The translations under genes and the position numbers were made by a program. Positions 1-11,859 of a stretch of DNA of 64,000 nucleotides are shown here, piece after piece (position 1 is the first letter of the stretch; each line of letters opens with the position of its first letter). This DNA is from an uncultured Finegoldia sp. Its GTDB lineage: Bacteria > Bacillota > Clostridia > Tissierellales > Peptoniphilaceae. The stretch spans positions 15,001-79,000 of the forward strand of contig NZ_CAMXVC010000003.1 in NCBI RefSeq assembly GCF_947252345.1, in the 5' to 3' direction. Below the pieces are notes generated by a model. That model was not told where the DNA came from and made no database searches. It worked only from the letters and a program-made list of their open reading frames with translations.

Positions 1-472
1 CAGTGATTTTTGCATCTTTCAAATCATCAAGCTTTTTAGCTTTCAAATATTTATTATTTTTCTTGGTTACAATTACCAAATCGGAACTGTAATAAGTGTC
101 CGAAAAATCTATCTGCTGTTTTCTTTCCTTTGTAGGACTCATACCGGCGATAATCGCATCAACTTTGCCACTCATAACTGCAGGTGCAAGTCCGTCCCAT
201 TCCATCTTCACGACAACAAGCTTTTTGTTCAAACTCTTTGCTATCAGTTTTGCAATTTGAAGGTCGTATCCGTTAGCGTATTCGCCTTTACTGTTTTCAA
301 TTGGATAAGCGCCATTCTTGTCCGTTGCCTGTGACCAGTTAAATGGTGCGTAATTTGCCTCCATACCAATAACAAATGTATCTCCTTGTGCAAAAGATTC
401 ACTGTTTACGAAAACCAATGTCATCATCATTATTACAACGAAACTCATTAGTTTTCTAATCATATTTTTCAT
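1..472 (-). CDS. Amino-acid ABC transporter substrate-binding protein (family 3), 3' end cut by window edge
   Basis: The visible 157 codons start at an ATG preceded by AGGGGGAG and open with a hydrophobic signal segment (about residues 5-29, ending near SFAQ). The mature part then begins FVIGMEANYAPFNW, typical of extracellular solute-binding family 3 (SBP_bac_3). Further family features are the GYDLQIAKLIAK segment and PTKERKQQIDFSDTYY. Its likely role is to capture a polar amino acid outside the membrane for an ABC importer. The start lies 10 nt after the truA stop on the same strand, so it is probably co-transcribed with the ecf-truA genes. No lipobox cysteine is evident. The C-terminal half and the permease and ATPase genes would lie to the left of the window. 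Confidence 0.88.
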   Translation of the reverse strand, partial: MKNMIRKLMSFVVIMMMTLVFVNSESFAQGDTFVIGMEANYAPFNWSQATDKNGAYPIENSKGEYANGYDLQIAKLIAKSLNKKLVVVKMEWDGLAPAVMSGKVDAIIAGMSPTKERKQQIDFSDTYYSSDLVIVTKKNNKYLKAKKLDDLKDAKIT

Positions 473-482
473 TTGCTCCCCC

Positions 483-1217
483 TTAATATTCTATTTCCAT
501 AAGATATAACCCACCAGGTTCTATTGTAATGCCAGCAGATTGTCTGTCTTCATTTTCCAAAGCATTTTTAAGCCAATCAATGCTTTTTCTACCACGTGCT
601 ACATCGACCATACTTCCGACTAAAATTCTAACCATATTTCTTAGAAAACTTTCCGCCTTAAATGTGAAGACAATATCATCGCCAATTTTCTCAATATTTA
701 TCAAATCTATTGTCCTTACAGGATTAGTATTTTCTTCCAAATCATTCACAAAAGATGTAAAATTATGTCTTCCAATCAACAAATCCTTACATTCAAGAAG
801 CAAGTCAAAATCAATGTAGTATTTCCTGTGCCCCTTATAATCGTTAAACCATGGCTCCATATAGTATTTATTGCACAGAATATATTTGTACGTTTTTGAT
901 TTTGCACTAAATCTGGCGTGAAAATCCATATCAACTTCTTCTGATTTTACAATTACTATAGAATCGCTTGTGAAATGATTTATACCCATCAAAAAATTGT
1001 TCGCACTGATATCAGTATCGACAACGAAATTACAAACTTGACCCTTTGCATGAACGCCCTTGTCAGTTCTTCCAGCTCCGTTGATTTTAACATCTTTATG
1101 AACCATTTTTTTAACGGCTTCTTCGATTTCTGATTGGACAGATGGCAAATCATTTAACTTTTGCCAACCATAGTATTTTGAGCCATCGTATTGCACCGTA
1201 AGTTTTATATTTTTCAT
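483..1217 (-). CDS. truA: tRNA pseudouridine synthase A (TruA)
   Basis: The 244-residue protein makes pseudouridine at positions 38-40 of the tRNA anticodon arm. The catalytic motif GRTDKGVHA is present with Asp52 as nucleophile, as is the N-terminal QYDGSKYYGWQ segment of the family. Length is normal for bacterial TruA. Its ATG overlaps the end of ecfT by 4 nt (ATGA), so translation is coupled. The ecfA1-ecfA2-ecfT-truA order is the usual Firmicutes arrangement, although here it follows rpoC rather than the ribosomal protein cluster ending in rplQ. Confidence 0.97.
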   Translation of the reverse strand: MKNIKLTVQYDGSKYYGWQKLNDLPSVQSEIEEAVKKMVHKDVKINGAGRTDKGVHAKGQVCNFVVDTDISANNFLMGINHFTSDSIVIVKSEEVDMDFHARFSAKSKTYKYILCNKYYMEPWFNDYKGHRKYYIDFDLLLECKDLLIGRHNFTSFVNDLEENTNPVRTIDLINIEKIGDDIVFTFKAESFLRNMVRILVGSMVDVARGRKSIDWLKNALENEDRQSAGITIEPGGLYLMEIEY

Positions 1218-2011
1218 AATATTCTACTCACAATGATTAAAACAAACAGCAAAACAATAATAAAATAGGCTATAAAATCTTTTTTCTCATAAGACAGTTC
1301 GTTTAATCTGGTTCTACCAGCTCCACCACGATAACATCGCGCTTCCATAGCTACTGCGAGTTCTCCGGCAATTTTTAGCGCATTGATGAATAGTGGAACC
1401 AAAAGCGGAACCAAATTTTTTGCTCTTTTTATTATATTCCCCGATTCAAAATCCGCTCCTCTTGCCATTTGAGCTTTCATTATTTTGTCGGTTTCTTCAA
1501 ATAAAGTAGGAATAAATCTAAGTGCTATTGTCATCATCATTGCAAATTGGTGTGCCGGAAATCCTATTTTAGAAAATGGATATAGCATTTTTTCCATCGC
1601 ATCTGTAAGCTCAATTGGAGATGTTGTCAATGTCAACAAACTTGTTCCAATAACTAAAAAAATCAGTCTGAATGCCATAAAAAACCCGACATTCAATCCG
1701 GATTTCGTCACCTTAAAAATCCAAAATTTACCAACAACTTCGCCCGGCGTCATCAAAATATTTAACAAAAACGTCAACAAAATAATCGGCAATAATGGTT
1801 TTATTCCTTTAAAAACGAAATTTAATTTTATTTTCGAAATTAAAATTACAAATATCAAAAACAAAAATATCGGTGCATAAACCCAAAGCTTCGTCACTAA
1901 AAATATACCAATAATATAAAAAAATACAAACGCAACTTTGACTCTTGGGTCTAATTTGTGAATTATACTATCTGATGCAAAATATTGACCTATCGTTATA
2001 TCCTTAATCAT
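1214..2011 (-). CDS. ecfT: Energy-coupling factor transporter transmembrane protein EcfT
   Basis: EcfT is the membrane scaffold that joins the two ATPases to interchangeable substrate-binding S components in group II ECF vitamin importers. The 265-residue protein has several hydrophobic segments (about 26-60, 70-90, 108-130, 245-265) and two cytoplasmic coupling signatures, ARG at 183-185 (in MARGAD) and a second at about 223 (EARCYRGG), which contact the ATPase grooves. It overlaps ecfA2 by 4 nt upstream and truA by 4 nt downstream. A BioY S component is encoded at 30308-30841 and is a plausible client. Confidence 0.95.
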   Translation of the reverse strand: MIKDITIGQYFASDSIIHKLDPRVKVAFVFFYIIGIFLVTKLWVYAPIFLFLIFVILISKIKLNFVFKGIKPLLPIILLTFLLNILMTPGEVVGKFWIFKVTKSGLNVGFFMAFRLIFLVIGTSLLTLTTSPIELTDAMEKMLYPFSKIGFPAHQFAMMMTIALRFIPTLFEETDKIMKAQMARGADFESGNIIKRAKNLVPLLVPLFINALKIAGELAVAMEARCYRGGAGRTRLNELSYEKKDFIAYFIIVLLFVLIIVSRIL

Positions 2012-2859
2012 AATTCACTCTCCAATGCTTTCTTTATTGATTCAAAAGCTTGTTCGACATTCAACGCTTCCGTGGATAAATTCATACCTTTTTCTTTTAA
2101 TCTTCTAACTACCTGTGTGGATTGAGGTATGCTAAGCCCGATTTCTCTGAGCTCATTTTCTCTACTGAAAACAACTTCTGGAGTATCATCCATAAAAACG
2201 GTGCTGTCGTCGATGACAATTACACGGCTGCATAGTTTTGCTATATCTTCCATACTATGGCTAACCAATATCACTGTCATATATTCATTATCAAAAAGAT
2301 TTTTGATTTGATTTAAAATCATATCTCGTCCAACAGGATCAAGTCCTGCAGTTGGCTCATCCAAAACCAAAAATTTTGGCTTCATTGCCAGTACTCCCGC
2401 TATTGCGACTCTTCTTTTTTGACCACCTGATAATTCAAATGGAGATTTTTCTTTCATATGCTCAACATCTAATCCAACAGCCTTGCACGCCCACTCTACA
2501 CGATTTTTAATTTCTTCCTCTGATAGTCCGAGATTTTTGGGGCCAAACTCGATATCCTTGTAGCAAGTTTCTTCAAATAATTGATATTCAGGATATTGAA
2601 AGACTAGCCCTACATTTTTTCTTATATCTGTTTTGACTTTTGTCTTTGTAGATATTCCATCCACAAATACTTCACCATCTGTCGGCTCTAGCAATCCATT
2701 CAAGTGCTGTAAAAGCGTTGATTTTCCACTGCCAGTATGTCCAATTATTCCTATAAACTCATTTAGATTTATCTCCAAATTGACATTTTTAAGAGCTATT
2801 TTCTCGAATGGATTTGATTTATTGTAAATGTGTTCTAAATTTTTTATTTCAATCTTCAT
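2008..2859 (-). CDS. ecfA2: ECF transporter ATP-binding protein EcfA2
   Basis: This is the second ATPase of the ECF module. It carries Walker [10 protein letters not shown], the ABC signature LSGGQKRR and Walker [14 protein letters not shown] longer reading frame from a TTG at 2874 exists. I prefer the ATG at 2859 (MKIEIKN) because CAGGTG stands correctly before it and it overlaps the ecfA1 stop by one base (TAATG). The TTG start would place the SD inside the gene and extend the overlap. The C-terminal extension typical of EcfA is present. It works as a heterodimer with EcfA1 on EcfT. Confidence 0.95.
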   Translation of the reverse strand: MKIEIKNLEHIYNKSNPFEKIALKNVNLEINLNEFIGIIGHTGSGKSTLLQHLNGLLEPTDGEVFVDGISTKTKVKTDIRKNVGLVFQYPEYQLFEETCYKDIEFGPKNLGLSEEEIKNRVEWACKAVGLDVEHMKEKSPFELSGGQKRRVAIAGVLAMKPKFLVLDEPTAGLDPVGRDMILNQIKNLFDNEYMTVILVSHSMEDIAKLCSRVIVIDDSTVFMDDTPEVVFSRENELREIGLSIPQSTQVVRRLKEKGMNLSTEALNVEQAFESIKKALESEL

Positions 2860-3701
2860 TAATGCACCTGACAATTCTCTAAAGCTTCAACCAATTCATC
2901 AACAGTGAGCACATCTTTTCTCACATTTATATTTGATTTGTTCAACAAGTAGCTTATCTCTGTTGGCTCTGGCACATCCAAACCCATTTCTTTCATTTTT
3001 TCGACATTCGAAAAAACTTCCCTCGGATTACCTTCAAGCACAACTTCTCCTTCATTTATCACGATTATTCTGTCCGCACTGACACATTCTTCCATATAAT
3101 GAGTGATGTGAACTATGGTTTTCCCTAGCTCTCTCAATTTTATAATAGTATCTATAATGTCTTTTCTACCCTTAGGGTCGAGCATAGCCGTTGGTTCATC
3201 CATCAACAAGCATTTTGGATTCATAGCCAATATCCCAGCTATCGCGATTCTCTGTTTCTGTCCTCCTGAAAGAAGCGCTGGAGAATGTCTTTTGTATTCA
3301 CTCATTCCAACAAGTTGCAAGCAATCATCAACCCTTTTTCTAAGTTCTTGTCTGGGTACTCCCAAATTTTCCGGGCCAAACGCAACATCTTCTTCGACTA
3401 TTGTAGCTACCAATTGGTTGTCCGGATTTTGAAACACCATTCCACACATCTCACGAATATTCCACAAATTTTCGTCGTCTTTGGTGTTCATATCTCCAAC
3501 TAAAACATCGCCTTTAGTTGGTAAATACTGCGCATTTATCAATTTTGCCAATGTAGACTTCCCTGAACCATTGTGACCAAGTATGCAGACAAACTCACCT
3601 TTTTTTATTTCAATATTTACATTTTTTAGCACTTCTTTTGAATTTTGTTCATATTGAAAACACAAGTTTTTAATCTCTATGATGTTCGTATCGTCTTTCA
3701 T
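2859..3701 (-). CDS. ecfA1: ECF transporter ATP-binding protein EcfA1
   Basis: The 280-residue ABC ATPase has Walker [10 protein letters not shown], signature LSGGQKQR and Walker [13 protein letters not shown], and forms the heterodimeric motor with EcfA2. It starts at an ATG preceded by AAAGGAG. The gene starts 26 nt after the rpoC terminator hairpin, which leaves no room for a separate promoter in the gap, so expression probably depends on terminator read-through from rpoBC. Confidence 0.96.
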   Translation of the reverse strand: MKDDTNIIEIKNLCFQYEQNSKEVLKNVNIEIKKGEFVCILGHNGSGKSTLAKLINAQYLPTKGDVLVGDMNTKDDENLWNIREMCGMVFQNPDNQLVATIVEEDVAFGPENLGVPRQELRKRVDDCLQLVGMSEYKRHSPALLSGGQKQRIAIAGILAMNPKCLLMDEPTAMLDPKGRKDIIDTIIKLRELGKTIVHITHYMEECVSADRIIVINEGEVVLEGNPREVFSNVEKMKEMGLDVPEPTEISYLLNKSNINVRKDVLTVDELVEALENCQVH

Positions 3702-3721
3702 AAAAACTCCTTTTTATTATG

Positions 3722-3751
3722 AGAAAAAGGGATGCAAAAAACACATCCCTT
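3722..3751 (-). terminator. Intrinsic terminator after rpoC
   Basis: On the minus strand an 8-bp stem AAGGGATG/CATCCCTT with a 9-nt T-rich loop is followed by TTTCTC. It lies 12 nt beyond the rpoC stop and directly ahead of the ecfA1 SD. Confidence 0.85.
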
Positions 3752-3763
3752 AATTCTTAAATA

Positions 3764-6700
3764 TTATTCATCTTCTTCTTGTAATGATTCGTAATCTTTT
3801 GATTGCTCTTCAGACTCTAATTCAGAATCAACTTCTGTTTCATTGTTTTCTGCTAATTTTTCAGCTTCCATCATTTCTTCTTCAGCTTTTCCCTCATAGT
3901 CTATGTTAATCTTATCATATCTTGCTATTCCTGTACCTGCAGGTATAAGCTTACCAATTATTACATTTTCTTTTAAGCCTATTAAGTGATCTACTTTACC
4001 TTTTATTGAAGTTTCCGTCAACACTCTTGTAGTTTCTTGGAAAGATGCTGCAGATAAGAAACTTTCTGTAGCGAGAGAAGCTTTTGTTATGCCCATTAAT
4101 GAGTGGCTTCCAGTTGCAGGAATCTTTCCTTCTTTTAAAAGTTGTTCGTTTGTCATTTTGAAATCTCTTGCGTCTACAACACTTCCAGACAAGAATCCTG
4201 AATCTCCGCTATCTTCAACTTTGATTTTGCTCATCATTTGTCTGATTATGATTTCGATGTGCTTATCGTCAATGTCTACACCTTGAAGTCTGTAAACTTT
4301 TTGTACTTCTCTGATGATATAATCACGAACGCCTTCTGCTCCGTTAACTCGTAGTATATCTTGTGGATTGATAGAACCTTCTGTCAATGGCTCTCCTTTT
4401 TCTACATGGTCTCCGTCATTAACCCTGATGTGAGCTCCGTAAGGAATTTGATATACTCTTTCTTCGCCATCTTCAGCAGTTACAATAACATCATTTCTCT
4501 TTTTATTTTCTTGGATTTTAACAGTACCTTCAATTTCTGTAATGTAAGCAAGTCCTTTTGGTTTACGAGCTTCGAATAACTCCTCAACTCTAGGAAGACC
4601 TGATGTGATTCCAACTCCGGCGATACCACCTGAGTGGAAAGTTCTCATCGTCAATTGTGTACCCGGTTCACCGATAGATTGTGCAGCGATAATACCAACT
4701 GCTTCACCGATGTTTACTGGCTTTCCAGTTGCCAAGTTTCTTCCGTAACATTTAGCGCACACGCCGTGTTTCATCTTACATCCAAGAACACTTCTAACTT
4801 TGACTTCTTCAATACCTTTTGATTCTATTTTATCCGCAATAGCTTCTGTAATCATATCATTCTTATGAACGATGATTTCTCCAGTTTCCAAATCAAGAAT
4901 ATCTTCGAATGAATATCTTCCGATTATTCTCGATTTCAAATCTTCAACTTGTCTATTGCCATCTTTAATTTCTTTTGCTACTACATATTCATCAGTTCCA
5001 CAGTCATCTTCTGTGATTATGACATCTTGTGAAACATCTACAAGTCTTCTTGTCAAATATCCAGAGTCCGCTGTTCTAAGTGCGGTATCTGATAGACCCT
5101 TTCTTGAACCGTGAGTCGATATAAAGAACTCTTGTACCGAAAGACCTTCGCGGAAATTTGACGTGATAGGAATTTCAATCGTATTACCAGCAGTATCTGA
5201 CATAAGTCCACGCATACCACCTAATTGTCTGATTTGATTTTCACTACCACGGGCTCCAGAAACGGCCATGATATTCAAGTTGTTGTCATCTGGTAAATTT
5301 GTCATCAACGCTTTTGTCACATCTTTAATACATTGTTCCCAAATCTCGATGACTTTTTTGTATCTCTCTTCGTTTGTTATATCACCTTGAAGATAAATAT
5401 CTTGCACCAAATCTATTTGTTGTTCGGCTTTGCTTATTATTGTTTTTTTAGAATCTGGAATTGTAATATCTCCCATTGATATTGTCAATGCACCAATAGT
5501 TGAATACTTGTATCCGATTGATTTAATGTAGTCCAATAATTCCGCTGTTCTTATATTTCCATGTTTTCTGAAAGTCAAATCAATGATTTTCGATAGCATT
5601 TTTTTGTCAACTTGCAAATCTACTTCAAGAGAATATGGGTCTTCTTCACGATTTACCATTCCCAAATCTTGCGATATGCCTTCGTTGAAAATAAATCTAC
5701 CAACCGTACTTTCAATAATTTTGCTTGTTCCATCATTGTTTACACTGTTACGTCTAACTTTTACGATAGTTTGTAGAGTTACATAGTGCATTGCATAAGC
5801 GAGCATCATTTCGTCTATATCTTTGAAAATCAATCCCTCGCCTTTTTGACCTTCTTTTCTAGTAGTCATATAGAATGAACCAAGTACCATATCTTGTGAT
5901 GGAGTCGTGATTGGCTTGCCGTCTTTTGGTGCTAGTATGTTATTAGTACTCAACATCAAAAGTCTAGCTTCTGCTTGTGCTTCCGGTGAAAGTGGCAAAT
6001 GGACAGCCATTTGGTCGCCGTCAAAGTCCGCATTGTAAGCAGTACATACCAATGGGTGAAGTTTGATAGCTTTTCCTTCAACTAGTATTGGTTCAAATGC
6101 TTGGATACCAAGTCTGTGAAGTGTCGGTGCACGGTTTAATAATACTGGATGGTCTACTATAATATCTTCCAAAACATCCCACACTTTATCATTTTCTCTC
6201 TCAACTAATTTCTTAGCGTTTTTAACGTTGTGAGATATTTCTCTTTTAACCAATTCTCTGATTACAAATGGTTTGAAAAGTTCAAGCGCCATTTTCTTAG
6301 GAAGACCGCATTGGTAGAATTTCAAGTTAGGACCGATTACTATTACCGAACGACCTGAATAGTCAACTCTCTTACCCAACAAGTTTTGTCTGAAACGACC
6401 AGATTTACCTTTTAGCATATCTGACAAACTCTTCAATGGTCTATTTCCTGGTCCAGTTACCGGTTTTCCACGTCTTCCATTGTCTATAAGAGCATCTACA
6501 GCTTCTTGAAGCATTCTTTTTTCGTTACGAACGATAATTTCTGGCGAACCAATATCCAACAATCTTTGTAGACGGTTATTTCTATTTATAACTCTTCTGT
6601 ATAAATCATTCAAATCACTTGTAGCAAATCTTCCACCTTCAAGTTGAACCATAGGTCTGATGTCTGGAGGAATTACAGGAATTACATCCATAATCATCCA

Positions 6701-7378
6701 AGAAGGGTCATTTTTAGATTCAATAAAAGCTTCTACAACCTCAAGCCTTCTTAAAATTCTAACCTTTTTTTGTCCAGTCGAACCTTCAAAAGTTTCAGTT
6801 AGATTTTTGTATTCTTCTTGTAAGTCTATTTTTTGTAAAAGTTCTTTTATCGCTTCAGCGCCCATTTTAGCTCTGAAATCGACATCTTCTTCGTATTTTT
6901 CGCAATACTCTTCGTATTCACGTTCTGTCAATAATTGTTTTTCATACAAATCTGTTTTTCCTGGATCAATTACCACGAAAGATGCAAAATATAGAACTTT
7001 TTCCAAAGCTCTTGGGCTCATATCTAATAGCAATCCCATACGAGATGGTATTCCTTTGAAATACCAGATATGACTTACAGGAGCTGCTAATTCAATGTGA
7101 CCCATTCTTTCACGTCTTACTTTTGATTTAGTGACTTCTACTCCACATTTTTCGCACACAATTCCCTTGTATCTAATTCTCTTGTATTTTCCACAATTAC
7201 ATTCGTAGTCTTTAGTTGGCCCAAATATTTTTTCACAGAACAATCCTTCCTTTTCAGGTTTTAATGTTCTATAATTTATAGTTTCTGGTTTTTTTACTTC
7301 TCCACACGACCATTGTCTTATCTTGTCAGGTGAAGCCAAACCAATTTTCATAGCTTCAAAAGTATTTTTTTGTACCAA
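3764..7378 (-). CDS. rpoC: DNA-directed RNA polymerase subunit beta' (RpoC)
   Basis: This is the catalytic large subunit of RNA polymerase. The N-terminal zinc ribbon (CNCGKYK...CEKCG) and the active-site magnesium motif NADFDGD (about residues 449-455) are intact, and the C-terminal tail is strongly acidic. The open frame extends to an ATG at 7441 inside rpoB. I place the start at the TTG at 7378 ([13 protein letters not shown]) because AAAGGAG precedes it with an 8-nt spacer, it clears the rpoB stop by 16 nt, and other Firmicutes RpoC proteins begin just before this MKIGLASP block. That gives 1204 residues. It is transcribed with rpoB and ends at the hairpin at 3722-3751. Confidence 0.97.
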   Translation of the reverse strand: MVQKNTFEAMKIGLASPDKIRQWSCGEVKKPETINYRTLKPEKEGLFCEKIFGPTKDYECNCGKYKRIRYKGIVCEKCGVEVTKSKVRRERMGHIELAAPVSHIWYFKGIPSRMGLLLDMSPRALEKVLYFASFVVIDPGKTDLYEKQLLTEREYEEYCEKYEEDVDFRAKMGAEAIKELLQKIDLQEEYKNLTETFEGSTGQKKVRILRRLEVVEAFIESKNDPSWMIMDVIPVIPPDIRPMVQLEGGRFATSDLNDLYRRVINRNNRLQRLLDIGSPEIIVRNEKRMLQEAVDALIDNGRRGKPVTGPGNRPLKSLSDMLKGKSGRFRQNLLGKRVDYSGRSVIVIGPNLKFYQCGLPKKMALELFKPFVIRELVKREISHNVKNAKKLVERENDKVWDVLEDIIVDHPVLLNRAPTLHRLGIQAFEPILVEGKAIKLHPLVCTAYNADFDGDQMAVHLPLSPEAQAEARLLMLSTNNILAPKDGKPITTPSQDMVLGSFYMTTRKEGQKGEGLIFKDIDEMMLAYAMHYVTLQTIVKVRRNSVNNDGTSKIIESTVGRFIFNEGISQDLGMVNREEDPYSLEVDLQVDKKMLSKIIDLTFRKHGNIRTAELLDYIKSIGYKYSTIGALTISMGDITIPDSKKTIISKAEQQIDLVQDIYLQGDITNEERYKKVIEIWEQCIKDVTKALMTNLPDDNNLNIMAVSGARGSENQIRQLGGMRGLMSDTAGNTIEIPITSNFREGLSVQEFFISTHGSRKGLSDTALRTADSGYLTRRLVDVSQDVIITEDDCGTDEYVVAKEIKDGNRQVEDLKSRIIGRYSFEDILDLETGEIIVHKNDMITEAIADKIESKGIEEVKVRSVLGCKMKHGVCAKCYGRNLATGKPVNIGEAVGIIAAQSIGEPGTQLTMRTFHSGGIAGVGITSGLPRVEELFEARKPKGLAYITEIEGTVKIQENKKRNDVIVTAEDGEERVYQIPYGAHIRVNDGDHVEKGEPLTEGSINPQDILRVNGAEGVRDYIIREVQKVYRLQGVDIDDKHIEIIIRQMMSKIKVEDSGDSGFLSGSVVDARDFKMTNEQLLKEGKIPATGSHSLMGITKASLATESFLSAASFQETTRVLTETSIKGKVDHLIGLKENVIIGKLIPAGTGIARYDKINIDYEGKAEEEMMEAEKLAENNETEVDSELESEEQSKDYESLQEEDE

Positions 7379-7394
7379 GGAGCTCTCTCCTTTC

Positions 7395-10300
7395 CTATAG
7401 TGTATCATCGCTGCCGAATTCAGTAGAATCTGTGTCTTCATCTATCAATTCGACTTCTTCATTGTTTTCGTCAAGTAATTTAACATCCAAAGATAATGAT
7501 TGAAGTTCTTTAATTAAAACCTTGAATGATTCTGGTATTCCTGGCTCAGGAATATTTTCACCTTTAATGATTGCCTCATAAGTTTTAACACGTCCTACTA
7601 CATCATCTGATTTAACTGTTAGAATTTCTTGAAGAGTATGAGCTGCACCGTAAGCTTCCAATGCCCATACTTCCATTTCTCCAAATCTTTGTCCACCAAA
7701 TTGAGCTTTACCTCCAAGTGGTTGTTGTGTTACAAGAGAGTATGGTCCAGTAGATCTTGCGTGAATTTTTTCTGCAACCATATGGTGTAGCTTCAACATA
7801 TACATATATCCTACTGTTACGGGGTTGTCGAAATATTCTCCTGTTCTTCCATCCCTTAACCAAATTTTTCCAGATTTTGGATATCCTGCTTCTTCCAAAG
7901 CGTCTTCTATTTCAAGGTCGCTTGCACCATCGAATACTGGTGTAGCTACCTTCCAACCTAATTTACTTGCCGCAAGTCCCAAGTGAACTTCAAGTACTTG
8001 TCCGATGTTCATACGACTAGGTACACCTAATGGGTTAAGAACTACTTGTACTGGTGTTCCATCAGGCAAATATGGCATATCTTCTTCGGGCATAATTCTC
8101 GAAACGACACCCTTGTTTCCGTGACGACCGCACATTTTATCGCCGACCATAATTTTTCTCTTTGTTGCGACAAAAACTCTGACTACTTTGTTAACTCCAG
8201 GAGACAATTCATCTCCATTTGCTCTTGAATAAGTCTTGACGTCAACTACAACTCCCGATTCACCGTGAGGAACTCTTAACGAAGTATCTCTTACTTCTCT
8301 GGCTTTTTCTCCAAAGATTGCCCTTAAAAGTCTTTCTTCGGCAGTTAATTCAGTTTCCCCTTTTGGAGTAACTTTACCAACTAAAATATCTCCTGCTTTG
8401 ACCTCAGCTCCGATTCTGATTATTCCCTCGTCGTCAAGATTTTTTCTCATCTCTTCTCCGACATTAGGAATGTCTTTTGTGATTTCTTCTGCTCCTAATT
8501 TTGTTTCACGAGCTTCGGATTCGTGTTCTTCTATATGAACTGATGTCAATACATCGTCTAACACTAATTTTTCATTCAACAACATCGCGTCTTCGTAGTT
8601 GTAACCTTCCCAAGTCATAAATGCAATAAGTATGTTTTTACCTAATGCCATTTCTCCCATATGTGTACTTGGACCATCCGCGATGATGTCATCAACCTCA
8701 ACTTTGTCACCTTTATTTACAATAGGTCTTTGATTAAATGTAGTACCTTGATTTGCTTTTTTGAACTTACGAATTGTGTATTTGTCGACTTTTCTGTCGT
8801 CATCACGAGTAATTTCAATCATATCTGAAGAAACTTTTGTTACAGTTCCTTTGTGTTTTGCTTTTACAACAACGCCTGAATCTTTTGCTGCCTTGTGTTC
8901 AATACCAGTACCGATTATTGGCGCTTGTGTAGACAACAATGGAACAGCTTGTCTTTGCATGTTGGAACCCATCAACGCACGAGTGGCGTCATCATTTTCC
9001 AAGAAAGGAATCATGGCAGTACCAACAGATACAATTTGTTGCGGACTAACGTCCATATAATCTACAACTTCACGAGGATAAATATCATTTTCGCCGTTGA
9101 TACCACGACCGGATACTCTCTCGTTTACAAATCTTGAATTTTCGTCTAAAGGTTCATTAGCTTGTGCAATTATATATTTATCTTCTTCATCAGCTGTTAA
9201 ATAAACAATGTCTTCAGTAACTTCACCAGTTTCTTTGTCCACACGTCTGTATGGAGTTTCTAAGAATCCGTACTCATTTGTTGTAGAGTAAGTTGTCATT
9301 GACGTTATAAGACCGATGTTTGGTCCTTCTGGTGTCTCTATTGGACAAATTCTACCGTAGTGTGAATCGTGCACGTCACGAACCTCAACGCCAGCTCTAT
9401 CTCTTGACAAACCACCAGGTCCCAACGCAGATAATCTTCTCTTGTGAGTAAGTTCTGCCAATGGATTAGTTTGCTCCATAAATTGTGACAACTGACTCGA
9501 ACCGAAAAACTCTTTTATCGATGCAGTCACTGGACGTACGTTGATTAAAGATTGAGGTGTCGCCAAATCAGGGTCTTGAGTGCTCATTCTTTCTCTGACT
9601 ACTCTCTCCATCCTTGATAAACCGATTCTGAATTGATTTTGCAACAATTCGCCAATAGTTCTCACACGTCTATTTCCCAAATGGTCGATATCGTCTGTGG
9701 AGCCAATTCCGAAGAATAAGTTAAATTCATAATTAATAGATGCCAAAATATCAGAATGAATAATGTGAATTGGAGATAATTGATGAACATTTTCTTCAAT
9801 TGCTTTTCTGATTGATTCATCGTCATCATTTTCATCTAATATTTTTTTCATAATTGGGTAATAAACTTTTTCGGAAAGATTCAAATCCGACAAGTCCATA
9901 TCCAATCCAAAACTATCCAAGTCCACAAAATGATTGCCGATAACACGAACAGTTTTTCCTTCGTGGCTAATAACATCAACAGCATTAATTCCAGCGTTTT
10001 CAATATCTATTGCGATTTCTTCAGTAATCAACTCGCCAGCGCTTGCCAAAATTTCACCAGTAGATGTGTCCACGATGTCTTCTTTTGATTTGTGATTAGT
10101 AATTCTATCTCTTAATGATAATTTTTTATTGAATTTATAACGGCCTACCTTTGCCAAATCATATCTTCTGCTATCAAAGAACATATTATTAATCAAAGGC
10201 TCCGCACTTTCTAGTGACGCTGGGTCACCAGGCTTTAATTTTTTGTAAATTTCGATGAGAGCACTTTCTCTGTCTTTTGAAATTTCTTTTTCGAGAGTTT

Positions 10301-10949
10301 TCCTCAAAATTTCAGAATCTCCCATGGCTTGTATTATTTCATCATCAGTGTCAAATAACAAAGCTCTCAATAATGTAGTAACAGGCAACTTTCTTGTTCT
10401 GTCGATTCTAATATTGACAACGCCACTTGCATCAGTGTCCATTTCCAACCAAGCACCCCTGTTTGGAATTACAGTTGATGCAAAATTGCTGTTACCTGAT
10501 TTGTCAATTTCTTCGGCGAAGTAAACACCAGGACTTCTTACAAGTTGGCTTACGATAACTCTCTCAGCTCCATTTATGATAAATGTACCACTGTCAGTCA
10601 TCAAAGGGAAATCACCCATAAAAACTTCTTGTTCTTTTACTTCTTCTGTGTCGGTGTTGATTAATCTTACTTTAACTTTTAGCGGGCAAGAATAATTTGC
10701 ATCTCTATCCTTTGCTTCTTGAATAGTGTATTTTGGGTTTTCTTCAAAATAATAATCTACAAATTCCAATACAAGACTGCCTGCGTAATCTTTAATCGGA
10801 CTGATATCTTCGAATACTTCTTTTATTCCTTTTTTTACAAACCAATCAAAACTATCTGTTTGAATGCCTATAAGATTTGGAAGTCCCAAAACATTTTTGT
10901 TTCTAGAAAAGCTAACTCTGTCCGTTACTCCATACTTTTCAGTATGCAT
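7395..10949 (-). CDS. rpoB: DNA-directed RNA polymerase subunit beta (RpoB)
   Basis: This is the beta subunit of RNA polymerase, about 1184 residues. The rifampicin-pocket segment is easily found (GSSQLSQFM...[13 protein letters not shown]) and is canonical except that the residue equivalent to E. coli Asp516 is Glu (about residue 492, codon GAG at 9474-9476). The open frame can begin at a GTG at 10958. That GTG is part of the SD itself (AAGGGGTGA), so the ATG at 10949 (MHTEKYG) is the better start. rplJ-rplL are not adjacent, so rpoBC is a stand-alone unit driven by the promoter at 11032-11060. Confidence 0.97.
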   Translation of the reverse strand: MHTEKYGVTDRVSFSRNKNVLGLPNLIGIQTDSFDWFVKKGIKEVFEDISPIKDYAGSLVLEFVDYYFEENPKYTIQEAKDRDANYSCPLKVKVRLINTDTEEVKEQEVFMGDFPLMTDSGTFIINGAERVIVSQLVRSPGVYFAEEIDKSGNSNFASTVIPNRGAWLEMDTDASGVVNIRIDRTRKLPVTTLLRALLFDTDDEIIQAMGDSEILRKTLEKEISKDRESALIEIYKKLKPGDPASLESAEPLINNMFFDSRRYDLAKVGRYKFNKKLSLRDRITNHKSKEDIVDTSTGEILASAGELITEEIAIDIENAGINAVDVISHEGKTVRVIGNHFVDLDSFGLDMDLSDLNLSEKVYYPIMKKILDENDDDESIRKAIEENVHQLSPIHIIHSDILASINYEFNLFFGIGSTDDIDHLGNRRVRTIGELLQNQFRIGLSRMERVVRERMSTQDPDLATPQSLINVRPVTASIKEFFGSSQLSQFMEQTNPLAELTHKRRLSALGPGGLSRDRAGVEVRDVHDSHYGRICPIETPEGPNIGLITSMTTYSTTNEYGFLETPYRRVDKETGEVTEDIVYLTADEEDKYIIAQANEPLDENSRFVNERVSGRGINGENDIYPREVVDYMDVSPQQIVSVGTAMIPFLENDDATRALMGSNMQRQAVPLLSTQAPIIGTGIEHKAAKDSGVVVKAKHKGTVTKVSSDMIEITRDDDRKVDKYTIRKFKKANQGTTFNQRPIVNKGDKVEVDDIIADGPSTHMGEMALGKNILIAFMTWEGYNYEDAMLLNEKLVLDDVLTSVHIEEHESEARETKLGAEEITKDIPNVGEEMRKNLDDEGIIRIGAEVKAGDILVGKVTPKGETELTAEERLLRAIFGEKAREVRDTSLRVPHGESGVVVDVKTYSRANGDELSPGVNKVVRVFVATKRKIMVGDKMCGRHGNKGVVSRIMPEEDMPYLPDGTPVQVVLNPLGVPSRMNIGQVLEVHLGLAASKLGWKVATPVFDGASDLEIEDALEEAGYPKSGKIWLRDGRTGEYFDNPVTVGYMYMLKLHHMVAEKIHARSTGPYSLVTQQPLGGKAQFGGQRFGEMEVWALEAYGAAHTLQEILTVKSDDVVGRVKTYEAIIKGENIPEPGIPESFKVLIKELQSLSLDVKLLDENNEEVELIDEDTDSTEFGSDDTL

Positions 10950-11031
10950 ATACTTCACCCCTTATTCTATCTTAAACTCCTAAATAATCTAGTTTATCGC
11001 ATAACTATCCATTTTTATACTGTATCTTAGA

Positions 11032-11060
11032 ATTATATATCAATAATTTTCATTTGTCAA
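11032..11060 (-). promoter_or_regulatory. Promoter for rpoB-rpoC
   Basis: On the minus strand TTGACA (11055-11060), a 17-bp spacer and TATAAT (11032-11037) form a perfect consensus sigma-A promoter. It predicts an untranslated leader of about 75 nt before the rpoB ATG. Confidence 0.88.
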
Positions 11061-11119
11061 TATTTTTGGGGATTTCATTTTCAAATTTTTCACAAAAAAT
11101 TTTATTTGCGCCTAAAAAA

Positions 11120-11168
11120 ATCGCAAAAAAAATTTCACAAAGCAAAATCAATTTGTTTTGTGAAATTT
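11120..11168 (-). terminator. Intrinsic terminator after the thioesterase gene
   Basis: A perfect 12-bp stem AAATTTCACAAA/TTTGTGAAATTT, with arms at 11157-11168 and 11130-11141, is followed on the minus strand by a run of T residues. It ends the trmN6-rsmI-nurA-herA-thioesterase unit and insulates the rpoB promoter. Confidence 0.88.
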
Positions 11169-11172
11169 TTGG

Positions 11173-11859
11173 TTATTGTGTTATTTTGATGATGGTTTTT
11201 ATTTCGCTGTCTTTAATCAATTTAAAATAAATATTGGATTTGTGAACTAATCGATAAATTTCGACCGTTTCATCTAATTTGAGCTCTTTTTTGTACATAA
11301 TTTCGATTTTTTTAATTATGCAATCTTCGATAAAATTCTCTATCCATTCGATATATCTTGCGTTGTTTGCGTGCAAATTCAAATCTATATCTGTTTTCCT
11401 CACGGTGTATTCTCCGATTTTTTCATAATCCACTTCTAATTCTTCTACATCTTGTTGAATGTAGTCATATCCATCTTCTTTCTCGTAAATGTCGGACAAT
11501 TCATCGGTTATTCGCATAGGAATTTTCTTTTCTTTATTTATAAGGAGCCATTTTGTTTTTGCTCTAACTATTACCCTGTCGTCTTGAATAACATCGTAGT
11601 TTCTGAAAGCATAGAATTTCTTGCTGAATGTATAGTATGTCTGAACTTTTAGGTTGTCAAATTTTTTCGGGAGTTTTTGTATATCTATATCCCACTGATA
11701 AATTACCCAAAATCCATTAAGATTAACGAGTTTTTCTTTTAATATTTTTTCTTGAATAATGGATGCTTCTAGCATATAATCCAATAATTTATTGTATCTT
11801 AAATTAGAATTTTTGTCGCAGAAAACACTCATAATTTTTGCATCATAACTTACCTTCAT
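11173..11859 (-). CDS. Acyl-ACP thioesterase (FatA/FatB family)
   Basis: The 228-residue protein resembles bacterial acyl-ACP thioesterases, which release free fatty acids from acyl carrier protein in the cytoplasm. It shows the double hot-dog layout: an N-terminal half with NLRYNKLLDYMLEA, and a C-terminal half beginning around DIDLNLHANNARYIEWIE. The latter matches the D-x-N-x-H-x-N-N-x-x-Y signature of the catalytic hot-dog fold. It overlaps the end of herA by 17 nt but has its own SD (AAAGGAT), and it is the last gene of its unit. The substrate chain length cannot be read from the sequence. Its placement behind nurA-herA looks like shared transcription rather than shared function. Confidence 0.85.
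   Translation of the reverse strand: MKVSYDAKIMSVFCDKNSNLRYNKLLDYMLEASIIQEKILKEKLVNLNGFWVIYQWDIDIQKLPKKFDNLKVQTYYTFSKKFYAFRNYDVIQDDRVIVRAKTKWLLINKEKKIPMRITDELSDIYEKEDGYDYIQQDVEELEVDYEKIGEYTVRKTDIDLNLHANNARYIEWIENFIEDCIIKKIEIMYKKELKLDETVEIYRLVHKSNIYFKLIKDSEIKTIIKITQ

Noticed and set aside
1485..1880. 131-residue plus-strand frame inside ecfT
   Set aside because: Composition mirrors the antisense of a hydrophobic gene; no SD or family similarity.
6660..7073. 137-residue plus-strand frame inside rpoC
   Set aside because: Shadow of the conserved rpoC coding sequence; no independent evidence.
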